Shown here: positions 11,928 through 21,819 of the stretch, piece by piece
How positions within the stretch are numbered: position 1 is the first letter of the stretch
Layout: every line of letters starts with the position of its first letter
Origin: Symbiodinium natans
Lineage: Eukaryota; Sar; Dinophyceae; Suessiales; Symbiodiniaceae
Length of the DNA stretch: 64,000 nucleotides
Direction of reading: 5' to 3'
NCBI GenBank assembly: GCA_905221605.1
Contig: CAJNDS010002371.1
Span: 401,678-465,677, forward strand
Position numbers and translations under genes: made by a program
The notes under the pieces: generated by a model
The model's database searches: none
What the model was told of the DNA's origin: nothing
Seen by the model: the letters and a program-made list of their open reading frames with translations, nothing else

Positions 11928-11987
11928 TTTTCATATATTCCGAATCAAGGCCTTCAGCTGTTCCTCATTCGCCAAGCCAGACCTGCT

Positions 11988-12659
11988 CTAAGCTGTCACA
12001 CGGCACGTCTTCCGAGTTGCCGGAAAAAAGGTGGGAAAAGTACGTAAAAACTCGCAAAAGTGTTTTGTCGAAAAAAGGGACAATCTTCCCCAGAATACCG
12101 AAACATACCGGAAAAGTTGTAGAAGAAGTGTCTGCTGAGCAAAGTGGCTTTTTGGAACCAGTTTCCCCGTACGGTCAAAGACATATTCTAAGCTCCTGCT
12201 CGCTCTTATCCGTGTGTCGCCCCTGTGACTGTGACAGGTGCTTGGCACTTGAACCTCGTACTGAGGGTTGGGCAGCCCCGAGAGATCAGGGAAAAAGTGC
12301 GGGGATGCAGTGGGGAGGCGAGGGACTGGGAGCGACCTTGGACACGTTGTAAAAAATATAGAAAATTGTCTGGAAAGTTTGCAGAGTCTTATGAAGATGT
12401 GCGGGCCTGGGCGTAACAACAAAGAGATTGGGGTGTCGTTCACAGGTCCTAAGATTCGGCCAGGTTTGAAACGCACGAAGACCAAGTTCACTCCCGTGTC
12501 GGACTTTGAGCGTGCCCAGATCGTGCTGGTAGCTGCCCGTGGCGTCTCATGCAGTTTTTTGGTTCTTCTTCTAACGTACTTGCCGGTTCTTCGAGCTTTT
12601 TTGTTTGCACCACATTCACCCCACCGCACCCTTTGGGTACCCGAGCCACCATTAGCCAC
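11988..12659 (-). CDS. Possible minus-strand 223-residue open frame
   Basis: An uninterrupted frame of 223 codons, basic at the N-terminus (NKKARRTGKYVRRRTKKLHE) and hydrophobic/aromatic at the C-terminus. No family is recognised. This length is near the upper limit of what chance would give here. Plus-strand frames overlap. Confidence 0.25.
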   Translation of the reverse strand: MANGGSGTQRVRWGECGANKKARRTGKYVRRRTKKLHETPRAATSTIWARSKSDTGVNLVFVRFKPGRILGPVNDTPISLLLRPGPHIFIRLCKLSRQFSIFFTTCPRSLPVPRLPTASPHFFPDLSGLPNPQYEVQVPSTCHSHRGDTRIRASRSLEYVFDRTGKLVPKSHFAQQTLLLQLFRYVSVFWGRLSLFSTKHFCEFLRTFPTFFPATRKTCRVTA

Positions 12660-13059
12660 CCCACGTTTCTTGGGCCTGGCTCGAGCCGGTCGGGTACCCA
12701 GCCTGGTCTTTTGGGTGGGTGGGGGGGGGGGTGATAATCACGTCGTTTCTTATTGGCTCTTGTCTTGTGCAGAAGTGCAAGGCACCGTCACATTTCTTCT
12801 TGCAAAGGCAGCCTCTCGTTTACGTGTAGCCTTCAGGCATGATTGAGGCATGCACTGCTTGCGGGAAAAACTCTCCATGGAGACTTGGTCAGCATTTTGA
12901 ACGCGGCCGGGGTCAACTGGCTTGGCTGGTGGGCTCACTGGTGGTGCTGCGTTGCGAAGGGATGCGTCGCCCTCGTCTTTGTCTTCGCAGTGAACGGGTG
13001 AATCACGAAGGTGTTCGTTCACCCGGACCCAAGGTCGTCGTTCGAAGAACCTGAAGCAC

Positions 13060-13392
13060 GTGCCGGCAATGATTGGCATGCAGGTTTTGGACAGGTCTTG
13101 GCAAGCGTTCAAGCTCTTCATTGGCAACGGTGTCAACGGCAAATGCGGTCGAGGTGTCGAGGCCACAGAGGGCCCTCCCATCCAGCAACTAGTTGAGCAG
13201 TTTACGTACCGCGAAAGCTTGGGCAATGTTTCCACGAGCTCTTTCTGGCGTAGCATTGCTGCTTGCCGCTCGAAGCGAACTTTTGCCGTCAAGCAAAAAG
13301 CTGCCCCAAGAAAAGGGCTGGCCTGCTGGGGACGACTCAAGCCGAGCAGGTCCGAGACACAGCAAGAACAAAACCGCTTGCACTTAAAGTAG
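13060..13392 (+). CDS. Coding-like open frame, unidentified
   Basis: A 110-codon frame with balanced composition (VLDRSWQAFKLFIGNGVNGK, IQQLVEQFTYRESLGNVSTS) and a basic C-terminal part (KRTFAVKQKAAPRKGLACWG). A minus-strand frame (12750-13340, 196 codons) covers the same DNA, so strand is uncertain. No family or splice evidence. Confidence 0.32.
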   Translation: MPAMIGMQVLDRSWQAFKLFIGNGVNGKCGRGVEATEGPPIQQLVEQFTYRESLGNVSTSSFWRSIAACRSKRTFAVKQKAAPRKGLACWGRLKPSRSETQQEQNRLHLK

Positions 13393-13654
13393 TCTTAAAG
13401 GAGGCTGGGGAGGGGATTAGAGGTGCCTGTTTTACGCTACCCAAACACCTACCGCCCAATGGTGCTGCTCTCTGTCAGTCACGTACGTCACGAAAGTGCA
13501 GGCTGGGTTGCGAGGAGGGGTGAGTAATTTGAATGCTACGCGACGGCCCAGCGGATTCCCCGCAGCGCCCAAGTCGCTGCACCCCAAGCAATGAGGGTTG
13601 GGTTTAGGGCTTATGTGCAGGGTTGAGGGTTGGTTTAGGGTTGCGGGGTTGCGG

Positions 13655-13930
13655 GTTCACGCAAAAGGAGGGGGGGGGGGTGGGGGGCGGGGGCAGGGGG
13701 GAAGCGGGCGGGGGGGGGGGGGAGGGAGGGGGGGTGGGGGGAGGGCAGTACGCTGCCAGAAGAAGGCCCTTTGCGCTAGCACTGATGGCCCCGCACAGGG
13801 GGGTTGGGGTGGTTGGGGGATGGTTGGGGGTGGGGCGGGGTTGGGGGTGGGGGTGTGGGTGGGGTTTTGGTGTGGGGGGCCAACCGTCCGCTTTCAGATC
13901 CCGATCGCCTACTGGGGGGGGCCAAATATG
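13655..13930. repeat. G-rich low-complexity tract
   Basis: Long G runs interrupted by T, C and A (GGGGGGTGGGGGG and similar), preceded by telomere-like TTTAGGG variants at 13590-13650. Open frames across it are glycine-rich artefacts. Similar poly-G patches occur at 12719-12731 and 16970-17035. Confidence 0.85.
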
Positions 13931-14380
13931 GCTTTGGGTTTGGATTTGGATGGGGCTTGTTCTGACAACTTAGACACCTACGGCCCGAGGCCTCGGCGGA
14001 TTTGCGTTGAACTCAAAAAGCCCGTTATTTTCCCTTGAACCTTGAAACACCATGCGCACAAGTGTTTCTGCAATGGGGTAACTCTTTCGTATTCCGGGCG
14101 GCTACCACCCGTGGTCATCCGGGGTCCTTGCAATCGGTTGTGACTGATCGAAAAGTACTGTGCGAATGCGAACTTGTTGTGAAACTACATTCGAGTGGTA
14201 GGGAAAATTCTGACCCGAGAAAAACCCCTGTTACAGCAGACTTTGATTCGCTTTTCGCCAATCTTTCCACATCTGTCTTTCGGTGAAAATCAGGGCCTTG
14301 GAAGATGATCGCGATTCAGAAATATTCAGAATGCTGAGAAATGGACAGCCAGGATCAATGTTAACTAATGTGTTAAGTCA

Positions 14381-14895
14381 GTGCGCTGCGAAATGTATTG
14401 TGCCCAAGGCTCGGTTCTGATGTTGGTCGTGACAGACCCCTGGGTGGAAGACTTCCCAGCCGTGGGAGCCTTCTTGTTTCGGCTACGGGGAGCTTGTTTT
14501 GCTACACGAGAAGACGCGCTGTTGATGTCTTTTGATCGTTTTTTGCTTTCAGTCCAGCGAGGTACGGAGTCTTTTGCCGAGCTGGGCAATTTGTCTTGGC
14601 TGAATGCACTGATCAGCTGGTTGTGGCCAAGTTTCAACAGGCCCAGGCTCTTTAAGTCTTTGTCGAACTCTTTGTATCGGTTTGCATGATGTCAGGGCAG
14701 TGATGGAGTTCGTGCAAGAAGACCTCATGCCTAGGTGCAAAGAGCTGCGTTGCGTTCATGTTTGCGCTGCCAGATGAACCCAGAAAGATGCGCAATGTGC
14801 TATCGCAGGCTGCGAGACTCCCTTCCATCTGTGTTCAGGCCATGCGGGCTGCCTTGAAAAAGGATGACTTAAAAACTGCCTATGTGGGCCATTGA
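14381..14895 (+). CDS. Possible exons of an unidentified gene
   Basis: Three plus-strand segments look coding but in different phases. The first is 14381-14689 (VTDPWVEDFPAVGAFLFRLR, LLSVQRGTESFAELGNLSWL). The second is 14700-14745 (VMEFVQEDLMPRCKE). The third is about 14757-14895 (FALPDEPRKMRNVLSQAARL, CVQAMRAALKKDDLKTAYVG, then TGA). The phase changes would need introns, which I could not place with certainty. A minus-strand frame over 14365-14637 is an alternative for the first part. Confidence 0.33.
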
Positions 14896-14911
14896 AAATG
14901 ATTTCTGTAGG

Positions 14912-15238
14912 TCATTGATGTTGCCAGATCGTTAGTTCAACGGGTGGCGATTTCCAGGAATCCTTAGGCATGAGTCCATAACCCGGCGTTTCAAGCCGCT
15001 TGTGTTGCAGCTTGCCCGGAACCCTCTCGCAGTGGCGTGCTGCTTCGCAAGCGTGCAAGTTCTCGGCTTCTAGTCTCTGAGTATTTCTTGTAGTGCCGTC
15101 GACAGTAACACCTCGGGCTGAGTTTAAGTTTTGCTTTGTTTTGGATGTAAAGTCAGACAATGCGCGAAAACATCTGGAAAATTCTGAAATCAAGTTTTGG
15201 ATGTTTCGCGGGCTTGTGGAGAATTGAAAGGCAGACAT
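14912..15238 (-). CDS. Possible minus-strand 108-residue protein
   Basis: Open frame from an ATG with polar, balanced composition (SPRNIQNLISEFSRCFRALS, TTRNTQRLEAENLHACEAAR). No family recognised and no junction evidence. Confidence 0.25.
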   Translation of the reverse strand: MSAFQFSTSPRNIQNLISEFSRCFRALSDFTSKTKQNLNSARGVTVDGTTRNTQRLEAENLHACEAARHCERVPGKLQHKRLETPGYGLMPKDSWKSPPVELTIWQHQ

Positions 15239-16001
15239 GAGAAGTCGAAGGGTCGGGGTCGGAGGTTCACGGGATTCTGAGGGCCTGAAAGGCTCATAGG
15301 TGTCTGCCTGCGGGCGAAGGACATCGAAAAGGGGACGGCAGAGGATGGCAGAGGTCTTTCAGATTCGCCTCACTGTCGTCTTGTCGGGGCAATGTCAGGC
15401 TGTTTCTCTCACGCTTTCTCATGGGTTGGGGCAACTCCGGACTACCCCCTAGTGGCTGGCCCGCCAGAATTCAATTCCTCGAACTCAATTCCTCGCAAAA
15501 ATGTTTTCATTCTCATGCGGGCGGGGCTTAAACTGCCAAGTCACATCCTTGTGGGAGTGGGGGAGGAGGATGGAGAAGGCAGTGATGCACTGAAGTCCGG
15601 ATACAGCATCTAGCATGCACGCACGCTCGCTGGCTTGCCATTGCATGCGCTTGCCCGAAAGTTTCCTTCATGCTTGTCGCATGGTTGCACACTTGCTTGC
15701 TGTCTTGCCTGCTTGCTTGCACGCTCGCCATGTCCATGCGTTCTTGGTTTCGATGGCGGGTACACTCCAAACAGTGGTCCTGCGGATGCATGACATGCAG
15801 AAGATCCGAAAAAACGACGATCTTTTGCATGGTGCAGGTCGCAAGACGAAACAGTTTAGCTGCTTAGCATGTTTGCATTGAGGCACGTGCATTGTTGCCG
15901 CTTTACGCTGGGTCCAGTCCCCAGAGTCTCTCGGATGGCAAGTGCAGGGTCCCGAAGCCGCAGTGGCAAGTGCAGAAACATGCACAGAGTCTAGAGCATT
16001 T

Positions 16002-16598
16002 TCAGTGCAACGAAACGTTGCAGAGATGGCTACTTTTGAATGCCGGCGTGAAAGCTGGTAAAACGCTGTAGAGGTGATCAAAGCCCAGAGCTGGGCCCTG
16101 TGCAAGTCTTGGAGCATTCGCCTCATCGAGTGGACGTTGACTTAACCTCAGAAAATTCAGCGACGTTTGGAATGAAGTTGCCATAACTTGCTGAAGCCAC
16201 TGCATTCTCCGAGCTGCATCCATGACTCGCATCTTGATAAGGTCCTCGGGATGGAGTACCTGAGCGATGCTGCAAGCTTGGCAATAGTTCCATCGCCATA
16301 TTGTGGATGTGAGATGATGTGAGTCGACGGTGTGCTGATCCACAATTGAGAATCTCAGGTTGACATCAGTTTCGATGCCGGAAGTGGTATTTCCTTCGGA
16401 GTGAGGCTTCAAGAGACATCTTGCGCAAAGAGTGCAAGCTACGACTTGCGCAGGCGCTTGACCTGTAACGGTAAGATGTGCGTGTCGCTGCGCCCTCTCA
16501 TGCAGCAAGCGCCTCAGATTTTCTGAGCATGTCGCTTTGAATTTACAGGCCTCACCTCGCTCTTGCCCAGGCGATTTCCCATTGCCGGTGCGGTGCAC
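16002..16598 (-). CDS. Possible minus-strand 198-residue protein
   Basis: Open frame of 198 codons with a protein-like middle (SENLRRLLHERAQRHAHLTV, TSTIWRWNYCQACSIAQVLH, DLIKMRVMDAARRMQWLQQV). No family or splice support; the length alone is not significant here. Confidence 0.28.
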   Translation of the reverse strand: MHRTGNGKSPGQERGEACKFKATCSENLRRLLHERAQRHAHLTVTGQAPAQVVACTLCARCLLKPHSEGNTTSGIETDVNLRFSIVDQHTVDSHHLTSTIWRWNYCQACSIAQVLHPEDLIKMRVMDAARRMQWLQQVMATSFQTSLNFLRLSQRPLDEANAPRLAQGPALGFDHLYSVLPAFTPAFKSSHLCNVSLH

Positions 16599-17137
16599 GT
16601 GTTTTTCGCTGCTGCGCCGCAGGCTTTCCGCAGTTTGAAACTTTCAGCCCGAAGTCAAGTACGAAAAGACGGAGTCTAAGGCATAGTTTCTGCTAGTGGC
16701 TAGAACATCGTGCGACCACGTTCTCGGCACCAAGTGTCCGAATAAAGACCCAACTTCACCAGCGGGGTGATCAAATCCCAATTGACAGCTTAGTTGGAGC
16801 GTGGAGTAGTAGAGCAGGGTGGAACAGGTCTGACTGAAGCGATTGCAATAACCCGACCATGGCAGCTCTTTTTGCCTTGCAGCTTTTGGGAGATGCAAGC
16901 TTTCTGGCTCTACTTTAGATCACGACGGCTGCGAGGAGATTGAACTTAAAAATCCAGCGTTCGCAGATCGGGGGGGCGGGGGCGGGGGAGGGCGGACCCG
17001 CCGGAGGTTCTGTGTTGGGGGGGGGGGGGGAGGGGAATTTCGTGCTCGGTGCCTTGTCGAGGGCTTGGCACGGACAGGCCCAGTACGCGTCCACGGTTGG
17101 AGAAGTCCAGGGCCGCGTGCAAGCGCCTCACATCGTC

Positions 17138-17617
17138 TTACTCGAGCACCCCCTCCTCCTGAGCGAAAGTCTTCACAGAGTTATACAGATAAACAGGATG
17201 AGCCCCCTGACTTCGAACTTGCAGGAGTGATGCGTGCTTGAGGGTGTGTTGACGTAGTCTCGGAAGGTTGATCTTGAGCTTACCGGCTTGGCGTCGCTGG
17301 GCCACTTCCCCGGCCGCCCTGCGGCACGTTCTTGTTGTGACGCGTTTTGTGTCAGCAAAAGTGACAGTGACACAATGTCTTGTCCACCTGTGCATTGCTG
17401 CCCTGTGAGGAGTTGAGAAAACCATTCGGCGAGCTGTTGCAGACTGGCTCACCAGCTCCATGGTCCTACCAAGGAGTAAGGCCACGGGGGACGCAACTCG
17501 AAGCGAACCACATCGAACCACTATGTCTGTGATATGACTTTTGTGCCAGAACTTGAACAGCCGGTGGACACAGTCAACCCAGTGAAGGCCTTTTCCTTTC
17601 CCTACCCTTTTCCCCAT
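17138..17617 (-). CDS. Possible minus-strand 159-residue basic protein
   Basis: Open frame with many Arg/His residues (HWVDCVHRLFKFWHKSHITD, KINLPRLRQHTLKHASLLQV). On the opposite strand another coding-like phase ends at 17236 (PPPPERKSSQSYTDKQDEPP), so the strand is not settled. No family recognised. Confidence 0.25.
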   Translation of the reverse strand: MGKRVGKGKGLHWVDCVHRLFKFWHKSHITDIVVRCGSLRVASPVALLLGRTMELVSQSATARRMVFSTPHRAAMHRWTRHCVTVTFADTKRVTTRTCRRAAGEVAQRRQAGKLKINLPRLRQHTLKHASLLQVRSQGAHPVYLYNSVKTFAQEEGVLE

Positions 17618-17974
17618 GCCTCAGGCCGTGCTCCTTGCGGACGACGTCGACCCTATGGAGGCATTCTGTTATATTCTGTTTTGGGTCCATGCGGCACTGC
17701 CCAACTCCGAACGCTTCCTTTAAATGCATCAGCTGCTGGCTCGACGGGTCAACGATGGCCTGCTGGTTTTTTCACTTATTTCACTCACATTTGCTTGAGA
17801 TAAGACTTGCATGTTCCCAACACTTCCCAGCATACTGTAAAAGCAGAACAAGCGGAATTGCACTGATGTGGCACTTGTTGAACTCTTTGATCATGAATCC
17901 GCTATTCTTTTACCTGCAACATATGACGGGCCCCAGACTGGCTGTAATGTCTTTGGGTATGGTCCAGGAAAGGA

Positions 17975-18160
17975 GGTTAGGAGATCGGAGTGGGCTTGGC
18001 AAATCCTGAGCTGGACTGCATGCGGAGGGGTTGCTCATCCAATTCCGACAGATCCGAGCCAGAAGAGGTTGGAATTGGAGATGATCGGAGTGGGCTTGGC
18101 AAAATCCTGAGCGGACTGCATGCGAAGGGGCAACCCCATCCAATTCCGACAACTCTGAAT
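17975..18160. repeat. Tandem duplication, two copies of a ~98-base unit
   Basis: The segment starting GATCGGAGTGGGCTTGGCAA at about 17982 recurs about 98 bases downstream with few changes, including TGAGC(T)GGACTGCATGCG and CATCCAATTCCGACA. This is a local tandem duplication without coding signal. Confidence 0.8.
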
Positions 18161-18945
18161 CAGAGAACTGGCCAACTCCGCATTGCCATGTTGGTAGCAT
18201 CAATCTTCAGCCATCTTCAGCCCAGTCCGCCCAAGCAAGGACATCCTCGCAGTTGCATCGAACGAACCACTTAACGAGCCCTAATGAATATTCAGGATTC
18301 CGAATGACTCCCTGCAATGGTCCTACGAGGAGCATCGCGCAGCCGGGGAGCGCGAGATATATCCAAACACCAAAGCCCCAAACGGAGACGGGAAGTGGGA
18401 AATTGGAACCGAACGCCGTGAAGGGCAAGGCAGAATGGGAGAATTGGCAGACCAGAAGCTCTAAAGGAGCTTGGAAGTGGCTTTACAGTAGTTGCTGATG
18501 AGAGTGCCTGAACTCACCGCCGTTTCTGTAAGCTGTGCTGCAAGCATCAACGCTCTGGTCAACTGTTTGTCAGCCTTCTATTCTGGGGCTTTCGTTAAAA
18601 AATGCAGATATTTGCAGTGCAAGGACCTCGTGTTGGCCAGTAGACCCGATACATGGACCGAGCTTGCTTTCTACCACGGCCGTCGGCAACGGGATCTTCC
18701 AAAAGAGACCGGACCATTCAGCCCGAAACGCCAGCTCATGCTTAGCTGAGCAGGGCACGACTTTTGACTGAATTGCAGTGTACAGTGCCAATGCGTTGGA
18801 GACATCCTCGAGACATCCTCTACCATGTTGGCAGGCGTTGGCAGAGCAACCGCTTGGAGTCGTTGCCGTGAAGGCATTGAATTGAAAGCATCTAAGCCAA
18901 AACCTATGAAGTTTTTACAATGGTTACGGGCATGTTTGCACATGT

Positions 18946-19377
18946 TTGCCGGCACGTGTTACAATCATGTGCTTGCAGAGGTCTTGCGGGCTGAAAACCT
19001 TGCTGGCGTCAACTGTAGAGAGCTCAGAGCTGGTCGAGTTTGAACTCTTTGCTGCTGGAGAAATCTGGGAGATTTTCTGGAGGCCACGCTTTCAAAGAGG
19101 ACTGCTTCACATCTCATCCCTATTGCATTTTGTCGTCCAGAACTCGGCAGATTCGGTTTTGAGATTCGTTTACACCGTGCATAGGTTTGGCTCTTTTCGT
19201 GTGAGTTTAGAGAGCAACGGTGGAATGTCGCGGATGCTCAAGCCAAGTCCAAGGCTCACGAGCCATCAGAAAACCCAAAACCAACAAACGCACGATTTTC
19301 CACGAGTGCGAGTTCTTCAAAGTCCCTTTCCCAAGTATTGGCTTTCTAGGTCGGGAACCATGTGCCATGTTCTATAA
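18946..19377 (+). CDS. Possible open frame, unidentified
   Basis: A 143-codon frame with a hydrophobic/aromatic middle (EFELFAAGEIWEIFWRPRFQ, LHFVVQNSADSVLRFVYTVH). No family or junction support. Just downstream, 19390-19495 contains CCCTAA-type telomere-like text. Confidence 0.25.
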   Translation: MPARVTIMCLQRSCGLKTLLASTVESSELVEFELFAAGEIWEIFWRPRFQRGLLHISSLLHFVVQNSADSVLRFVYTVHRFGSFRVSLESNGGMSRMLKPSPRLTSHQKTQNQQTHDFPRVRVLQSPFPKYWLSRSGTMCHVL

Positions 19378-19848
19378 TGGCCTTCTTCAACTTTTGGGAA
19401 CAACCTTCAACCCTAACCTTCACCCAAGTAGGGGGTTTAACGAGGGCCCGAAGTGGAGCCAAATAGTGCCTAAACTTTAAACCATTAAACCCTACGATGG
19501 AGAAGAAAGACTTGATTCAGGACGTGTTGGCCGGAGTTCCGAACAATGCCATGCTCGCCTTGCCCCTCCTCCCCCAAATCACTGGGGCCTCGTTGGCAGT
19601 CCCCCATGATGTGCTTTCTGGCATACAACTGAACTCATTGGTTCGTCCATTCAAGCAACCCTTTGCGAATGTTTTTTCGGGTCAAGTGCAATGCAGACCT
19701 CCGGGCGAGTTCCAGGCGCTAAAGTGCGGTTGCATGCGAGCATAAAGGTTGGGGGACCGCTCAGTGCGATCTTCGACGGTCTACGATACCACGCATCCTG
19801 TGTGGCCAGCAGCAGAGCCAATGCCTGATTTGCTCCTGATTTTGCTTC

Positions 19849-20361
19849 GTGTCTCTTTGCAGTCGCTCGTATGCCTCTAATTATGTTGCCACCTTGACAT
19901 ACCTGTCATCCCGAGACCAGATGTTCATTTTGTTGTGCACCACCGGGAACAGCTGCTCTTCGTGGAGGTCGGTGGGACGCGGTAAGTGTGACATGACGTC
20001 GGTCTTTCTTGATGTCCAAAGCGGCAGCTGGAGGTACATGGTGAAGCGAGCGCAAGCCTGTTTCAACACAACTTCACCGCATTTCTTGGACGTGCCTACA
20101 CTTGCATCTAGCGCCCATGATTCAAATAAAGTGGCTTGTTCCTGCCTAGGTTCTTCGTGTCGGATCGGACACTGCCTGAGACGATGGCCGGAGGAGGTGG
20201 CTCGGATCTACAAAGACTTGCCAGCGCGAAGCAATAACCGGTTCCTTTGGCTTCTCAGGGCAAGACTGGAGTTCGCCGCAACACACAGAAACTTGACACC
20301 TCCCAGGCCATGCCGTTCATCCGTGGGCTGTGTACCAAGTGACTCTGAGAGCGAATTGTGA
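19849..20361 (+). CDS. Possible 170-residue open frame, unidentified
   Basis: The frame is protein-like in its second half (HCLRRWPEEVARIYKDLPAR, NNRFLWLLRARLEFAATHRN) and ends in an acidic/serine tail (PSDSESEL). Exon-like pieces on the same strand follow at 21370-21480 and 21562-21819 and may belong to the same gene, but junctions were not resolved. Confidence 0.33.
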   Translation: MSLCSRSYASNYVATLTYLSSRDQMFILLCTTGNSCSSWRSVGRGKCDMTSVFLDVQSGSWRYMVKRAQACFNTTSPHFLDVPTLASSAHDSNKVACSCLGSSCRIGHCLRRWPEEVARIYKDLPARSNNRFLWLLRARLEFAATHRNLTPPRPCRSSVGCVPSDSESEL

Positions 20362-20672
20362 GTCTTGTGAGGTGCAGCGAGATCTCCTGCATGTGGCCTT
20401 CTTGGGTCGTGGGAAAGCGTGATGGCATGTGATGGCATGTGCTGGCCCCCATGTCGTCAAACATCTGGAGGTGGATGATCCAGTGAATCGAGGCTTGCCA
20501 TCCGTGGTGGATGTGCAGGTGCAGTGGTATGCGGGGCCCTTGTTTTCATTTGTGGTTTTGTGATCGCGCAGGGATGTGGCTCTCAGGTCACTTGCGTTCA
20601 CGTAGCATAATTCTCAGGACTTCGTTGGTGCAGATGGCTGGGACGATACAGTGCGAGACTCTGACAGGGGTG

Positions 20673-20782
20673 CAGCGTATTGCAAAGCATTGCAAAGCAT
20701 TGCAAAGCATTGCAACGCGTTGCAAAACATTGCGAAGCATTGCAAAGCATAGCAAAGCATTGCAAAACATTGCAAAGCCAGG
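20673..20782. repeat. Minisatellite, unit GCATTGCAAA
   Basis: About ten tandem copies of a 10-base unit (GCAAAGCATT) with point changes (GCAACGCGTT, GCAAAACATT, GCGAAGCATT). There are no unique spacers, so this is not a CRISPR array. Confidence 0.9.
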
Positions 20783-21561
20783 GTGCAGAGAGGACCAAAG
20801 CAGCAGCCGACGAAGCGAACGAAGAGTTGAACAGATTTGAACGAAGAGTTTTGAACAGGTCAACAGCTGTGACAAATGTGCTCTCAGTCCAGCATGGCGT
20901 GTCAAACTCAACAAGCAGCCTCGTTCTCTGACCTCATGGCGCACATCAAGCAGCGAGCGTGAGGATGTTTGCCAGCAAGTCTTCTACATGAACTGTTGAT
21001 GTATACCCAGGAACTCTGTAGCCATGAGAAATTGGCCAGCAAGGCGAGAATTCAGAGGACATCATTTTGTGGCCGTGGTAGTGGGATTCAGGAAGAGGGA
21101 CGATGGGCAGCAGCATCAAATCTCCAAATGTTTAGTTGAGGCATTGGGTACGGGGCACTTGAAAGGGGCCCGCGATGGGTCGAAGGACAGTTTGTCTGCA
21201 GCAACATGAGACAGTACGTTGCAGAAGGTGCTAAGCTGGGCCTTGTAGCTTCATGTTGGCACAGATTGGGAGCAGCTACAGCCTACAGCTACAGCTGCTC
21301 CGGGCGGAACCAGGCACCTGCTGCATCGGCGGCGCTGGTGATCGAACTAGTTCGAGGTGCTGGCTTTCCAAGCGAAGGCAACGTTGGGCGTGGTCTGCGA
21401 TGGAGGACCCCTCGTGCTGTATGCTCTGTCGGTCGTTTCTCGTTGAGACTTTTGACATCTTCGAGCAAGGACATGGGTCGATGACAAGGATGTGCTGGCA
21501 ACCAGCTGAGACGTGTTGGACTAGGGCGATTTCCAAGTCACAATGATATTCTCAAGTTCAG

Positions 21562-21819
21562 GTGAGCCAGAAGGGGCAGCTGCCATCAGATCAGCCAATT
21601 GCTCAGTTGCGGTTACTTCTCAGGTGCTGTTTAAGCACAGTGCAGCACACTGGAACTTTCCAGACATTCCAGCAGTGTGAGAGGCTGCGTTTTCCGGATC
21701 TTCCTATCAATCCTCGGCTGTTTCCGGTGTGCAGCCCATTTTTTTCTCGTCCGTACTTGATGGGTGGGATGCACAAGCATGTGCAAAGGTGTCCTTTTGC
21801 CTCAGCAAAGAGTCGATGA
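21562..21819 (+). CDS. Possible exon/open frame, unidentified
   Basis: An 85-codon plus frame (LPSDQPIAQLRLLLRCCLST, RLRFPDLPINPRLFPVCSPF) ending HKHVQRCPFASAKSR. Cys/His spacing near the end is suggestive of a zinc-binding segment but incomplete. No family recognised. Confidence 0.22.
   Translation: MSQKGQLPSDQPIAQLRLLLRCCLSTVQHTGTFQTFQQCERLRFPDLPINPRLFPVCSPFFSRPYLMGGMHKHVQRCPFASAKSR

Noticed and set aside
20673-20782. CRISPR-like direct repeats
   Set aside because: Units are contiguous with no unique spacers, and the genome is eukaryotic.
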